Source: Arthrobacter sp. Leaf141 (GTDB taxonomy: Bacteria > Actinomycetota > Actinomycetes > Actinomycetales > Micrococcaceae). From it: 64,000 nt of DNA. The DNA lies in contig NZ_LMOL01000040.1 of the NCBI RefSeq assembly GCF_001424565.1, forward strand, positions 1 to 64,000, given 5' to 3'. The notes under the pieces are model-generated. The model was not told the origin of the DNA, made no database searches, and worked only from the letters and a program-made list of their open reading frames with translations. Positions 25,708 through 34,141 of this stretch are shown here, in pieces (position 1 is the stretch's first letter; each line of letters begins with the position of its first letter). The position numbers and the translations under genes were made by a program.

Positions 25708-26967
25708 ATGGCCGCAGAGCGATACACGGGACTGGCATCGGTGCTGGAGACAATCCGCTGGCAGGATGGCATCACGCAGGCCGCCCTTACCGATCAGGTA
25801 GGACTGGGTCGAAGTGTCGTCGCGGAACGAGTAGCGGAACTCGAACAGATCGGGCTTGTCCACTCCCCAGGGCGCGCTCCCTCCACAGGGGGGCGGACGG
25901 CCCGGCTGCTTTCTCTCAATGCCGGGGCTGGCTTCGTTGTGGGCGTGGACATCGCCTCGAATGAACTGGTAGTTAGTGCTTCCGATCTCGCCGGCACCCT
26001 GCTCGGCACGAGGCACAGGGAGCTGTGTGACGTTGGCGAGGGGCCCGAGCGTGTACTCGCCCGCGCCAGCGCGATCATCGCGGAAGTCACCAAGGAGCAA
26101 GGCAACAACGCCATGCTGGGTATAGGAGTGGGCCTGCCCGCCCCTGTAAATTTCGACACCGGCGTGCCCGTCGGAGTACCGGTCCTGCCCGGGTGGGGTG
26201 ACTATCCAGTACGGGAAGAGTTCACTGCGCGCTGGCCGGTTCCGGCCTGGGTGGACAACCGTATTAACCTACTGGCGCTGGCTGAAATTGTAGGGAATCC
26301 GCGGGCTGCACAAGCGAAACATCTTCTGTACTTCGGCGCGGGAGCAGGAGTTGGAGCGGCGCTCATTGCCGACGGCAGGCTCTACCGTGGCTCCCATGGC
26401 CTGGCCGGCTCAATCGGCCATGTAGCTGTACCCGAGGCCGGAGTGGTTGCCTGCAGGTGCGGGCGCACAGGCTGCCTTGAGGCAGTCACCAGCGGTTGGG
26501 CGATTGAGCGGGACGGCTTGATGCTGGCCGAAACGGGACGCAGCCCCTACCTCGCGCAAGTCCTCAAGGAGACCGGACGTGTTCGCGCCTATGACGTGAC
26601 GCTGGCCGCTGAGCACGAAGATGCGGCCGCGAAGGAGCTACTCAGCCGAACAGCGGCACTCCTCGGAAGCAGCCTCGCAACACTGGTGAGTTTCTTCGCC
26701 CCTCACATGCTGGTTGTTGGCGGTGGCATTGCCCGGGCAAAAGACATCGTCCTGAAGCCCATCCAGCAGGCCGTCCTGGACCGGCTGCCATCCGCGGCCG
26801 CCCCTGACCTGATCGTCGAACTGTCGGCAATCGATGAGCAAGTGGGCGGAGTCGTTGGTGCCGCCCAGCTGGCGATAGGGGAGCTGCTTTCCAAACAGCA
26901 TCTTTCTGTCCTCCTTTCGCGCCTCAACTCGCCTCGGATAGCGGCACAGGAAGTTAGGCCCGAATAA
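25708..26967 (+). CDS. ROK-family transcriptional regulator
   Basis: The protein has 419 residues from ATG 25708 (GGGAGGA, spacing about 7); the frame from 25654 is overlong. A winged helix-turn-helix at residues of about 10-60 (GITQAALTDQVGLGRSVVAE) precedes a ROK sugar-kinase-like domain with the zinc motif CRCGRTGCLEA. In ROK kinases the catalytic Asp lies in an NDAN-type motif; here the segment is VDNRINLLALAE with Arg185 in that place, so it should be a sugar sensor without kinase activity. It stands between the two divergent glycoside arms and likely represses both, inducer unknown (a free sugar or glycoside). Confidence 0.9.
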   Translation: MAAERYTGLASVLETIRWQDGITQAALTDQVGLGRSVVAERVAELEQIGLVHSPGRAPSTGGRTARLLSLNAGAGFVVGVDIASNELVVSASDLAGTLLGTRHRELCDVGEGPERVLARASAIIAEVTKEQGNNAMLGIGVGLPAPVNFDTGVPVGVPVLPGWGDYPVREEFTARWPVPAWVDNRINLLALAEIVGNPRAAQAKHLLYFGAGAGVGAALIADGRLYRGSHGLAGSIGHVAVPEAGVVACRCGRTGCLEAVTSGWAIERDGLMLAETGRSPYLAQVLKETGRVRAYDVTLAAEHEDAAAKELLSRTAALLGSSLATLVSFFAPHMLVVGGGIARAKDIVLKPIQQAVLDRLPSAAAPDLIVELSAIDEQVGGVVGAAQLAIGELLSKQHLSVLLSRLNSPRIAAQEVRPE

Positions 26968-26984
26968 ACCGGAAACCGGATTAA
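26963..26984. promoter_or_regulatory. Candidate ROK operator before the C-glycoside operon
   Basis: On the minus strand the core reads AATCCGG-TTT-CCGGTTT. It resembles the divergent-region site (AT-CCGATAGTCGG-T), sharing the AT-CCGR-NNN-YCGG-T layout. It overlaps the ROK stop codon and ends four bases before the -35 at 26988. Confidence 0.5.
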
Positions 26985-26987
26985 GTC

Positions 26988-27016
26988 TTGACTTCGTCCG
27001 GTGCCCGGATTATCGT
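26988..27016 (+). promoter_or_regulatory. Promoter of the plus-strand glycoside operon
   Basis: TTGACT (26988-26993), a 17-base spacer and TATCGT (27011-27016) form a good vegetative-type promoter just after the ROK gene and next to the candidate operator at 26963-26984. Transcription would start near 27023. Confidence 0.65.
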
Positions 27017-27077
27017 TTTCCCAAGGGGTGTCGGCGCTCACACGCGGACACAGCCTCAACGACGAGGGGAGCACCAG

Positions 27078-27200
27078 ATGAAAACACCCACAGCAGCGGT
27101 TATCCCCGTCCTTCTTCCGGGGCCGGTTACACTGCCGGCCCTGAAGCGAGGCGTACCCCGCACCCCGTCCGGCGTTCACCCCGCCACAACGCACCACTGA
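27078..27200 (+). CDS. Possible 40-codon upstream ORF in the leader
   Basis: ATG 27078 has GGGGAG seven bases upstream and the frame ends at TGA 27198-27200. The product would be MKTPTAAVIPVLLPGPVTLP followed by a basic, Pro- and His-containing tail. It lies in the long leader 80 bp before the binding-protein gene, so it may be a leader peptide or simply a chance frame. I do not recognise it. Confidence 0.25.
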   Translation: MKTPTAAVIPVLLPGPVTLPALKRGVPRTPSGVHPATTHH

Positions 27201-27280
27201 TCCACCTCCGTTGCGTCGTCGCGCGGAGAATCATTCGAACGACTCAAAGCTGAGCGTTCGCCGCCATGTCTAGGAGAAAC

Positions 27281-28795
27281 ATGCGCAAAATGATCGGCAC
27301 CGCCGCCGTTACGGCCGTATTGGCGCTCACCGCCTGTACCGGCGCTTCCCAAAATGATCCTGCCGCTACCGCCGAGCTGGACATCGCAGCCATCGGAACC
27401 CCCGAATCTTTTTCACCGGGAAACTTTGGTACCGGGCCAACGACAATGTTCCTCCAGCCGGTGTATGACACTTTGTTCCGCAACGACAATGAGGGCGAGC
27501 CCACCGAGAATATCGTGACGAAGTGGAGCTATGACGAAGCCCGGACGGCCTTGTCCCTGACCATTCGGGAGGGGGTCAAATTCACCGACGGCGCTTCCCT
27601 GGATGCAGAGGCTGTGAAGGCGAATCTGGACTCCGCTCGCAAGGGAACAGGCGAAGCTGGCGGGCAACTCCGCTTTATTCAAGATGTCGTGGTGAAGGAC
27701 GCCACTAACCTCGTAGTTACCCTCTCAGCCCCGGATCCCTCGCTCGTACCCAATTTGGGCGGCACCGCAGGTGTACTTGCGAGCCCCAAGGCGCTGGGAA
27801 CACCCGAGCTGGACAACACCCCTGTCGGTTCTGGTCCGTACGTCCTTGATGCCGCTAAGTCCCAGGCCGGCATCAAATACGCCTACACAAGAAACGCTGA
27901 CTACTGGAACGCCGGAGATTTCCCCTTCGACACCATCGAAGTCACGGTCTTCAACGACAACAATGCAATCCTTAATGCGCTGCGTGCGGGCGAAACGGAC
28001 TTCGCTGTGGTCACCGATAAAGACTCGGCCAGCCTCGAGTCTGCAGGCCTGAAGATCCAGTCAAACCCTGCCTACACCACCAGCGGACTTTACTTGTTTG
28101 ACCGCGACGGAACGCTCGTCCCGGCGCTCAAAGAACCCAAGGTACGCCAGGCCATCAACATGGCACTGGATCGCGAGGCAATTTTTACCCAAGTTTTTGG
28201 GGGCAAGGGAAAAGCGACCAGCCAGGTATTCAGCGGTTCCAGCGACGCGTATGTACCTGACCTGGACAAGAAGTACCCCTTCGATGTCGCCGCCGCCAAG
28301 CGACTCCTCGCAGAGGCCGGCTACCCCAACGGGTTCGACCTCCCCATGCCTGATGTATCACCTGTCTACCCCGACCAGCAGGCGGCGGTGACCGAGGCAT
28401 TGACAGCTATCGGAGTTAAGCCCCAGTATCAGCCTGTCAACGGCCAGTCGTTTATCTCGGACCTGCTGGCTGGCAAATACCCTGCAGCGATCTTCGGGCT
28501 CAACAGTCCCCGACCGTGGGACTTCGCCCAGCTCGCACTCACGCCCCAGTCACTGTGGAACCCGTTCCACGTTGCTGACCAGACCATTGTTGATCTTGTC
28601 AACAAGGCACAGGGCGAAACCGGCGAGGCGCAGGCAGCAACGTTCAAGGAACTCAATACCTACCTCGTCGACCAGGCATGGTTTGCGCCGTATATCCAGG
28701 CGGACAACGTCTTTGCAGGCAACGCCGATATCACTGTCACACCGCAGCGCTATGCGACGGTCCCCCCGATCTGGGGCTTCACACCGTCCAAGTGA
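27281..28795 (+). CDS. Family 5 solute-binding lipoprotein, glycoside importer
   Basis: The protein has 504 residues. ATG 27281 is chosen because TAGGAG lies four bases upstream; an ATG at 27266 is less likely. The signal ends in the lipobox LTAC, giving a membrane-anchored extracellular protein. Family 5 motifs include FLQPVYDTLFRND, LSLTIREGVKFTDGASLDAE, NTPVGSGPYVLD and VRQAINMALDREAIFTQVF. The cargo is inferred from the operon: plant glycosides, including C-glycosides, rather than peptides. A strong 12-bp hairpin follows before the permease gene. Confidence 0.9.
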   Translation: MRKMIGTAAVTAVLALTACTGASQNDPAATAELDIAAIGTPESFSPGNFGTGPTTMFLQPVYDTLFRNDNEGEPTENIVTKWSYDEARTALSLTIREGVKFTDGASLDAEAVKANLDSARKGTGEAGGQLRFIQDVVVKDATNLVVTLSAPDPSLVPNLGGTAGVLASPKALGTPELDNTPVGSGPYVLDAAKSQAGIKYAYTRNADYWNAGDFPFDTIEVTVFNDNNAILNALRAGETDFAVVTDKDSASLESAGLKIQSNPAYTTSGLYLFDRDGTLVPALKEPKVRQAINMALDREAIFTQVFGGKGKATSQVFSGSSDAYVPDLDKKYPFDVAAAKRLLAEAGYPNGFDLPMPDVSPVYPDQQAAVTEALTAIGVKPQYQPVNGQSFISDLLAGKYPAAIFGLNSPRPWDFAQLALTPQSLWNPFHVADQTIVDLVNKAQGETGEAQAATFKELNTYLVDQAWFAPYIQADNVFAGNADITVTPQRYATVPPIWGFTPSK

Positions 28796-28799
28796 CCTG

Positions 28800-28830
28800 G
28801 TTGGGCTGGCCCATTTGCGGCCAGCCCAAC
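28800..28830 (+). other. Intercistronic hairpin after the binding-protein gene
   Basis: GTTGGGCTGGCC (28800-28811) pairs perfectly with GGCCAGCCCAAC (28819-28830) around the loop CATTTGC. It starts five bases after the stop codon and has no T-run. It probably stabilises the binding-protein part of the mRNA or limits read-through into the permeases. Confidence 0.75.
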
Positions 28831-28870
28831 TAGTCCTCGTTCCTTCATCACCGAAGCCAAAGGAGCTGCC

Positions 28871-29812
28871 GTGTTGATGTTTATCCTTCGCCGCCTGGCC
28901 GCAGGACTGGTGCTCATGTTTGTCATCTCGACAGCTACTTTCTTTCTCCTGAACCTCACCGGTCAGGATCCTGTTCGCCAGGTCCTTGGTCCGGTGGCTT
29001 CAGCCGAGCAGGTTGAGGCAAAGCGTCAGCAGCTCGGGCTGGATCAGCCGCTTTTCGCCCAGTACTTTGAGTGGCTTGGGTCTGCAGTCCAAGGAGACCT
29101 TGGCCGGTCCTGGTTCACTAACCAGCCAGTCGGAGAACTACTCGGCGCGGCGCTCCCCCCGACTCTCTCAATGGTGGTCGGTTCGCTGCTCCTGGCTTGT
29201 TTCTTTGGGACTGTCATCGGAATCATTGCGGCTGTGCGACGCGGCGCTCTTGACCGTGGCCTTCAAGCAATCTCGACCTTTGTCCAGGCTGTACCCGGGT
29301 TCCTGGTTGCACTCGTTCTGGCACTGGTCTTCGCAGTGCAGCTCCGCATGTTGCCCGCCACGGGGTTCACGTCGTTCAACGACTCCCCTGTCCGCTGGCT
29401 CGCCTCCATCACCCTCCCGGTTATCGCTCTGGCGGTAGGATCACTTGCCTCAATTGCGTTGCAGGTGCGCGGTTCGGTGATCGACGTGCTTCAGCAGGAT
29501 TTTGTCCGCACACTCCGCAGTCGTGGTCTTCCTGACCAGAGCATCGTGGTCAAGCATGTTTTGCGGAACGCAGCGGGACCGACGCTGACAACCGTATCGC
29601 TGATGTTCATTGTGGCCATCTCAAGTTCAGTGATCGTTGAGAAAGTTTTTAATATCCCAGGGATCGGGACACAGGCAAACAACGCCGCCAGCCGAGGTGA
29701 CCTGCCCGTTGTGCTCGGAATCGTCCTGGTCACCGTGGTGCTCGTCGTCGTCGTCAATCTTCTCGTCGATCTGGCACAAGGCTGGATCAATCCGAAAGTT
29801 CGTGTCTCATGA
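28871..29812 (+). CDS. ABC transporter permease, DppB type
   Basis: The protein has 313 residues from GTG 28871 (AAAGGAG, spacing five); an ATG two codons later is possible. It has six membrane segments, starting MFILRRLAAGLVLMFVIST. DPVRQVLGPVAS in the first loop and the EAA loop (VKHVLRNAAGPTLTTVSLMF) are typical of DppB. Its stop overlaps the start of the fused permease-ATPase gene (ATGA). Confidence 0.9.
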   Translation: MLMFILRRLAAGLVLMFVISTATFFLLNLTGQDPVRQVLGPVASAEQVEAKRQQLGLDQPLFAQYFEWLGSAVQGDLGRSWFTNQPVGELLGAALPPTLSMVVGSLLLACFFGTVIGIIAAVRRGALDRGLQAISTFVQAVPGFLVALVLALVFAVQLRMLPATGFTSFNDSPVRWLASITLPVIALAVGSLASIALQVRGSVIDVLQQDFVRTLRSRGLPDQSIVVKHVLRNAAGPTLTTVSLMFIVAISSSVIVEKVFNIPGIGTQANNAASRGDLPVVLGIVLVTVVLVVVVNLLVDLAQGWINPKVRVS

Positions 29813-31641
29813 CCGATAACCTTGTCACCGGCACCCGCAAGTCACTGGAGGTGGTCAGCTCCGCACCCCAGGGCGACAGGCTGATCAAGAAGTTCCTTCG
29901 TGAACCGGCCGCAGTGATGTCGCTCGTGTTCCTTGGCTTGCTCGTTGTGGTGGCGGTCCTCGCGCCCTTCATCTCCTCCTACGACCCCACTGCCACCCGC
30001 CTCGCTGATGTCCTGGCACCCCCCTTCACAGCTGAGCATCCGCTGGGCGCAGACGGAGTGGGCCGCGACGTGCTGGCAAACCTCGTATACGGCGCCCAAA
30101 CCAGCCTTTCCAGCGCCGCGATCGTCATCGCAGTGAGCCTGCTTATTGGTGTTCCTACCGGGCTCCTGGCAGGTTACCGCCAGGGCTGGATCGACGGCGT
30201 CAGCATGTGGATCAGTGGCGCCCTGCTGTCGCTGCCGGCAATAGTTGTGCTCCTTGTAGTGCTGGCCCGGGTAGGACGCAGTACCTCCCTTGCGCTGGTG
30301 GTGTTCGGCATCCTGATCGCCCCGTCGGTTTTTCTTCTCATCCGCGGCTCGGTCCGGGCAGTGCGGGAGGAGCTGTACGTGGACGCAGCCCGGGTCTCCG
30401 GCTTGAACGATATCCGCATCATGGCTCGCCATATCCTTCCGGTGGTCATCACCCCCACCATCATCCAGGCGGCACTGCTGGCAGGTGCCGGCATCGGAAT
30501 CGAAGCAGGCATCGCCTTCCTTGGTCTTGGCTCGTCCGACAAAGCCAGCTGGGGCCTGATGCTCAACGACGCATCGCAAAACATCTTCAACGCACCCGGA
30601 CTGCTCATCTGGCCAAGCGCTGCACTGGTCTTGACGGTCATGGCCTGCACCTTGGTTGGTAACGGCGTCCGGGACGCGCTGGCGAACTACGGATCCTCTG
30701 CCGGCCCCGCCCGGAAAGTAAAAGCTGCAAAGCACGCCAGTACAACTCCTGAACCTGCACGGCCAATGCAGAAAGTGCTTGTGGATCCCAGCGACGCACT
30801 CCTGGTCATCGACGACCTCAGGGTTTCCTACCCCCGCCCCAACGGTGAGAAGTCCGACGTCGTCAAAGGCATTTCCCTGAAAGTGGAACGGGGCCAGATC
30901 CTTGGCCTGGTAGGGGAATCCGGTTCGGGCAAATCGCAAACCGCGTTCTCGGTGCTGGGCCTCCTGCCGGGGCAAGCCGAAATGACTGCCGGCACCCTCA
31001 GTTTCGCGGGCGTGGATCTGCTCGGCATGAGTCCAAAGGAGCGCAATCGACTGCGTGGCGCCCGGATCGGCTACATCCCCCAGGAGCCCATGAGCAACCT
31101 CGATCCCGCGTTCCGCATCGGGTCCCAGCTCACCGAACCCATGCGGCACCATCTGGGAATCCCGGCGAAGGCTGCAAGGGATGAAGCCCTCAAGCTCCTC
31201 GCCCGTGTGGGCATCCCTGATCCTGAGAGGGTGTTCAATTCCTACCCGCACCAGGTCTCAGGCGGCATGGCGCAGCGCGTGCTGATTGCCGGGGCAGTCT
31301 CCTGCAACCCGGAACTTCTTATCGCCGACGAACCCACCACCGCCCTGGACGTCACCGTTCAGGCCGACGTGCTGGACCTCATCCGCAGCCTCCAGGCCGA
31401 ACGCGGCATGGGTGTCGTCCTGGTGACCCACAACTTCGGCGTCGTTGCGGATCTTTGCGACCAAGTGGCCGTGATGCGCGACGGAGAAATTGTGGAGGTA
31501 GCTGCCGTGAATGACCTGTTCACGAACCCCCGGGACGAATACACACGGCTCCTCCTGGACTCTGCGCTGGATTCAACCGCGAAAACACCGGCCAACCGCG
31601 TCGGCTCTGACATGGACACTGAGACAGAAGGTGCACAATGA
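29809..31641 (+). CDS. Fused ABC permease-ATPase (DppC-DppD)
   Basis: The protein has 610 residues. Residues of about 1-300 are a complete DppC-type permease (HPLGADGVGRDVLANLVYGA; FLGLGSSDKASWGLML). After a Lys/Ala/Pro linker (KVKAAKHASTTPEPARP), residues of about 330-590 form a DppD-type ATPase with Walker A GESGSGKSQTAF, signature QVSGGMAQRVLIAG and Walker B LLIADEPTTALD. The frame is unbroken, so this is a true fusion and not two genes. It partners the separate DppB and DppF proteins. A second fusion of this kind is at 62418. Confidence 0.92.
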   Translation: MTDNLVTGTRKSLEVVSSAPQGDRLIKKFLREPAAVMSLVFLGLLVVVAVLAPFISSYDPTATRLADVLAPPFTAEHPLGADGVGRDVLANLVYGAQTSLSSAAIVIAVSLLIGVPTGLLAGYRQGWIDGVSMWISGALLSLPAIVVLLVVLARVGRSTSLALVVFGILIAPSVFLLIRGSVRAVREELYVDAARVSGLNDIRIMARHILPVVITPTIIQAALLAGAGIGIEAGIAFLGLGSSDKASWGLMLNDASQNIFNAPGLLIWPSAALVLTVMACTLVGNGVRDALANYGSSAGPARKVKAAKHASTTPEPARPMQKVLVDPSDALLVIDDLRVSYPRPNGEKSDVVKGISLKVERGQILGLVGESGSGKSQTAFSVLGLLPGQAEMTAGTLSFAGVDLLGMSPKERNRLRGARIGYIPQEPMSNLDPAFRIGSQLTEPMRHHLGIPAKAARDEALKLLARVGIPDPERVFNSYPHQVSGGMAQRVLIAGAVSCNPELLIADEPTTALDVTVQADVLDLIRSLQAERGMGVVLVTHNFGVVADLCDQVAVMRDGEIVEVAAVNDLFTNPRDEYTRLLLDSALDSTAKTPANRVGSDMDTETEGAQ

Positions 31642-32528
31642 CTTCCGTCAACCAGACCCCCTCGCCCGAATCAGAGCCCCTCCTGCGGATCTCTGACCTG
31701 ACGGTCGACTACAGGATTGGCGGCGGCTTGGGCCGAAAACGGTCGTTTCGGGCCTTGCAGGGTGTCAGCCTTGAGATCAAGGCTGGCGAAACCCTGGGAC
31801 TCGTGGGCGAGTCCGGTTCTGGAAAATCAACCATCGGCCGTGCCGTGCTTGGTCTCGCCCCGGTGACCGGCGGCGATATCCGGTTCGATGGCAGGTCAAT
31901 CACCAAGCTCAGCAAGAAGGAGCGAAGGGCGCTGAGCAGCGACCTTCAGGTGGTTTTTCAGGACCCTTACACCTCCCTGAATCCGTCCATGACCATCAGC
32001 GACATTCTGTCTGAGCCGATGCAGGTATCGGGCACATCCCGGTCTGATGCCCAACGCCGGGTCCGGGAGCTCCTCGATGTAGTCAACCTGCCCGCCAACG
32101 CCAGCACCCGCTACCCTCGCGAGTTCTCCGGAGGCCAGCGGCAACGCATCGCCATTGCCCGTTCCCTCTGCAGGAATCCCAAGCTCATTGTGTGTGACGA
32201 GCCGGTCAGTGCCTTGGACTTGTCCACCCAGGCGCGGGTCCTCCAACTGTTCTCCGACATACAGGAGCAAACCGGCGTTTCGCTCCTGTTCGTCACCCAC
32301 GATCTGGATGTGGTGCGGCACATCAGCCAGCGCGTGGCAGTCATGCGACGCGGAGAAATCGTGGAAACAGGCATCACGGAACAGGTTATTGCCAAGCCGC
32401 ACCATGCCTACACCAAGGCGCTTCTCCTGGCCTCCCCTATCGCCAACCCGGCGCTGCAGGCCGAACGGCGCCGGGAACGACGACTTTTTCTTGACGCTCA
32501 ACCCGCACTGTCCACAGCCGCCAGCTGA
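31638..32528 (+). CDS. ABC transporter ATPase, DppF type
   Basis: The protein has 296 residues; the start overlaps the fusion gene stop (ATGA). Walker A is GESGSGKSTIGRAVLG, the signature is EFSGGQRQRIAIARSL and Walker B is LIVCDEPVSALD. The peptide-family C-terminal tail (YTKALLLASPIANPALQAER) is shorter than usual and lacks cysteines. It completes the ABC importer of the glycoside operon. Confidence 0.9.
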   Translation: MTSVNQTPSPESEPLLRISDLTVDYRIGGGLGRKRSFRALQGVSLEIKAGETLGLVGESGSGKSTIGRAVLGLAPVTGGDIRFDGRSITKLSKKERRALSSDLQVVFQDPYTSLNPSMTISDILSEPMQVSGTSRSDAQRRVRELLDVVNLPANASTRYPREFSGGQRQRIAIARSLCRNPKLIVCDEPVSALDLSTQARVLQLFSDIQEQTGVSLLFVTHDLDVVRHISQRVAVMRRGEIVETGITEQVIAKPHHAYTKALLLASPIANPALQAERRRERRLFLDAQPALSTAAS

Positions 32529-32580
32529 GCAAACCACCAGGGCATTAGGCCCTCCCTTCCACAGACTCCCGGAGACCAGC

Positions 32581-34134
32581 ATGACCACCACAGCAGTACC
32601 TTCAGCGCGCCCTTATCCGGCCGCCGTTGACGTCGCCATCATCGGCAGCGGCCCCGCCGGCGCCACCTATGCACGGATACTTTCCGAACTCAGCCCCCAG
32701 GCGAACATTGCCATCTTCGAGGCCGGACCGACCATCAGTGATCCGCCCGGTTCCCACGTGAAAAACATCGCTGGTGTGCAGGACCGCGAAGTTGCCCAGC
32801 GCCGTTCGGAGGGAAAAGTGAGCGCTCTGCCAACCGGCGGGAACCTCGCAGAGTACGCACGCGACGTCGCCCGCCCGGTCCGGCCCGGCACCTTCCTGCT
32901 CGATGACGGTTGGCAGCAGCCCGGCGAGGCTGGACTGCCGGGTCTTGCCTTCTCCAGCAATGTTGGCGGGATGGCGGCCCACTGGACCGGAGCCTGCCCG
33001 CGTCCAGGTGGCAGCGAGCGCATCGCGTTCCTTCCGGACATGGATGAGCTTCTGAGCGAGGCCGAACGCCTACTCTCCGTCAGCGCGGAGGCCCTGGCTG
33101 ACGCTCCCCTGGCCGACCTGGTCCGCTCACGCCTGGCGACGGCGCTCGACGGCGGCCGGGCACCTGACCGCCGTGTCCAGCCCATGCCGCTGGCGGTCCG
33201 CCGCACTGGCGACGGCCGCTTCATTTGGTCCGGAGCTGACGTGGTGTTCGGTGACGAGACGCGGAACAACCCCCGGGCCCGCCTGTTCGACGAAAGCGTG
33301 GTGGTTCGGGTGCTGACCGACGGAGATCGGGTCAGCGGTGTGCGGGTGCGGGACGACAGGACGGGTGACGAGCACAAAATTGCGGCCCGGTACGTCGTCG
33401 TTGCCGCCGACGCCCTCCGCGGTCCGCAGCTGCTCTTCGCGTCCGGTATCCGCCCCGAAGCACTCGGCCGGTACCTGAACGACCAGCCTCAGATCGTCCA
33501 CGCCGTCCGGTTGACCGGCGTCGCGGATGATGTTCCCGCTGCCTCGTCACACGACACCACCATCACCGCCCAAAGCGGTGTGAGCTGGGTGCCCTTCACC
33601 GACGAGCAGCCCTTTCATGGACAGGTCATGCAACTCGATGCGTCGCCGGTACCCATTTCAGGGGACGTCATCCCTGGTTCGATCGTGGGGCTGGGGTGGT
33701 TCTGCGCCAAGGACCTCCAAGCGTCGGACCGCGTTGTCTTCTCCGAAGACACCACGGATGCCTATGGGCTGCCGGCAATGAACATCCACTACACCTTCAC
33801 CGAACGTGACGAGCAGACACTGTCCGCAGCGCGCCAATCAGTGGTTGCCGCTGCCCGGTCCTTGGGCGAGCCACTGGGCGATGAACCGCTCACCTTCCCT
33901 GCTGGCGCCTCACTGCACTACCAAGGCACCCTGCGGATGGGGACATCCAACGACGGCACCGCTGTGTGCGATCCCACCGGACAGGTGTGGGACGTCAGCG
34001 GGTTGTTCGTTGCCGGAAACGGTGTTATTCCCACCCCTACAGCCTGCAACCCCACGTTGACCGGGGTGGCCCTGGCCGTCGCCGGTGCACGCCACATCGC
34101 AGAATCAATCAACTCCACGTCCACAGAGAAGTGA
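32581..34134 (+). CDS. FAD-dependent glycoside 3-oxidase (pyranose-oxidase-like, C-glycoside type)
   Basis: The protein has 517 residues from ATG 32581 (GGAGA, spacing about 6); the open frame begins at 32155 inside the ATPase gene and is overlong. An ADP-binding fold opens the protein (DVAIIGSGPAGATYARIL). The C-terminal GMC catalytic pair can be placed: His446 in SLHYQGTLRMG and Asn490 in TACNPTLTGVALA, as in pyranose oxidases. Directly downstream lie the two C-glycoside deglycosidase subunits. That grouping matches the known soil-bacterial C-glycoside pathway, in which this oxidase makes the 3-oxo sugar needed for C-C bond cleavage. No signal peptide, so it acts in the cytoplasm on imported glycosides. 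Confidence 0.85.
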   Translation: MTTTAVPSARPYPAAVDVAIIGSGPAGATYARILSELSPQANIAIFEAGPTISDPPGSHVKNIAGVQDREVAQRRSEGKVSALPTGGNLAEYARDVARPVRPGTFLLDDGWQQPGEAGLPGLAFSSNVGGMAAHWTGACPRPGGSERIAFLPDMDELLSEAERLLSVSAEALADAPLADLVRSRLATALDGGRAPDRRVQPMPLAVRRTGDGRFIWSGADVVFGDETRNNPRARLFDESVVVRVLTDGDRVSGVRVRDDRTGDEHKIAARYVVVAADALRGPQLLFASGIRPEALGRYLNDQPQIVHAVRLTGVADDVPAASSHDTTITAQSGVSWVPFTDEQPFHGQVMQLDASPVPISGDVIPGSIVGLGWFCAKDLQASDRVVFSEDTTDAYGLPAMNIHYTFTERDEQTLSAARQSVVAAARSLGEPLGDEPLTFPAGASLHYQGTLRMGTSNDGTAVCDPTGQVWDVSGLFVAGNGVIPTPTACNPTLTGVALAVAGARHIAESINSTSTEK

Positions 34135-34141
34135 GGAAAAA

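Larger units (their letters stand above)
26968..27280. other. Leader region of the C-glycoside operon
   Basis: This 313-bp gap holds the candidate ROK operator, a good -35/-10 pair, and a long leader of about 260 bases before the binding-protein start. The leader contains a possible 40-codon upstream frame (27078-27200) and a GGCCGG...CCGGCC inverted repeat at 27121-27140. Confidence 0.5.

Noticed and set aside
29842..31251. A 469-codon open frame on the minus strand
   Set aside because: It is antisense to the permease-ATPase fusion, with an unnatural His/Cys-rich composition. The plus-strand protein carries complete ABC motifs.
32155..32580. N-terminal extension of the glycoside 3-oxidase frame
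   Set aside because: It lies inside the DppF gene in another frame. ATG 32581 has a good ribosome site and begins right before the FAD-binding motif.
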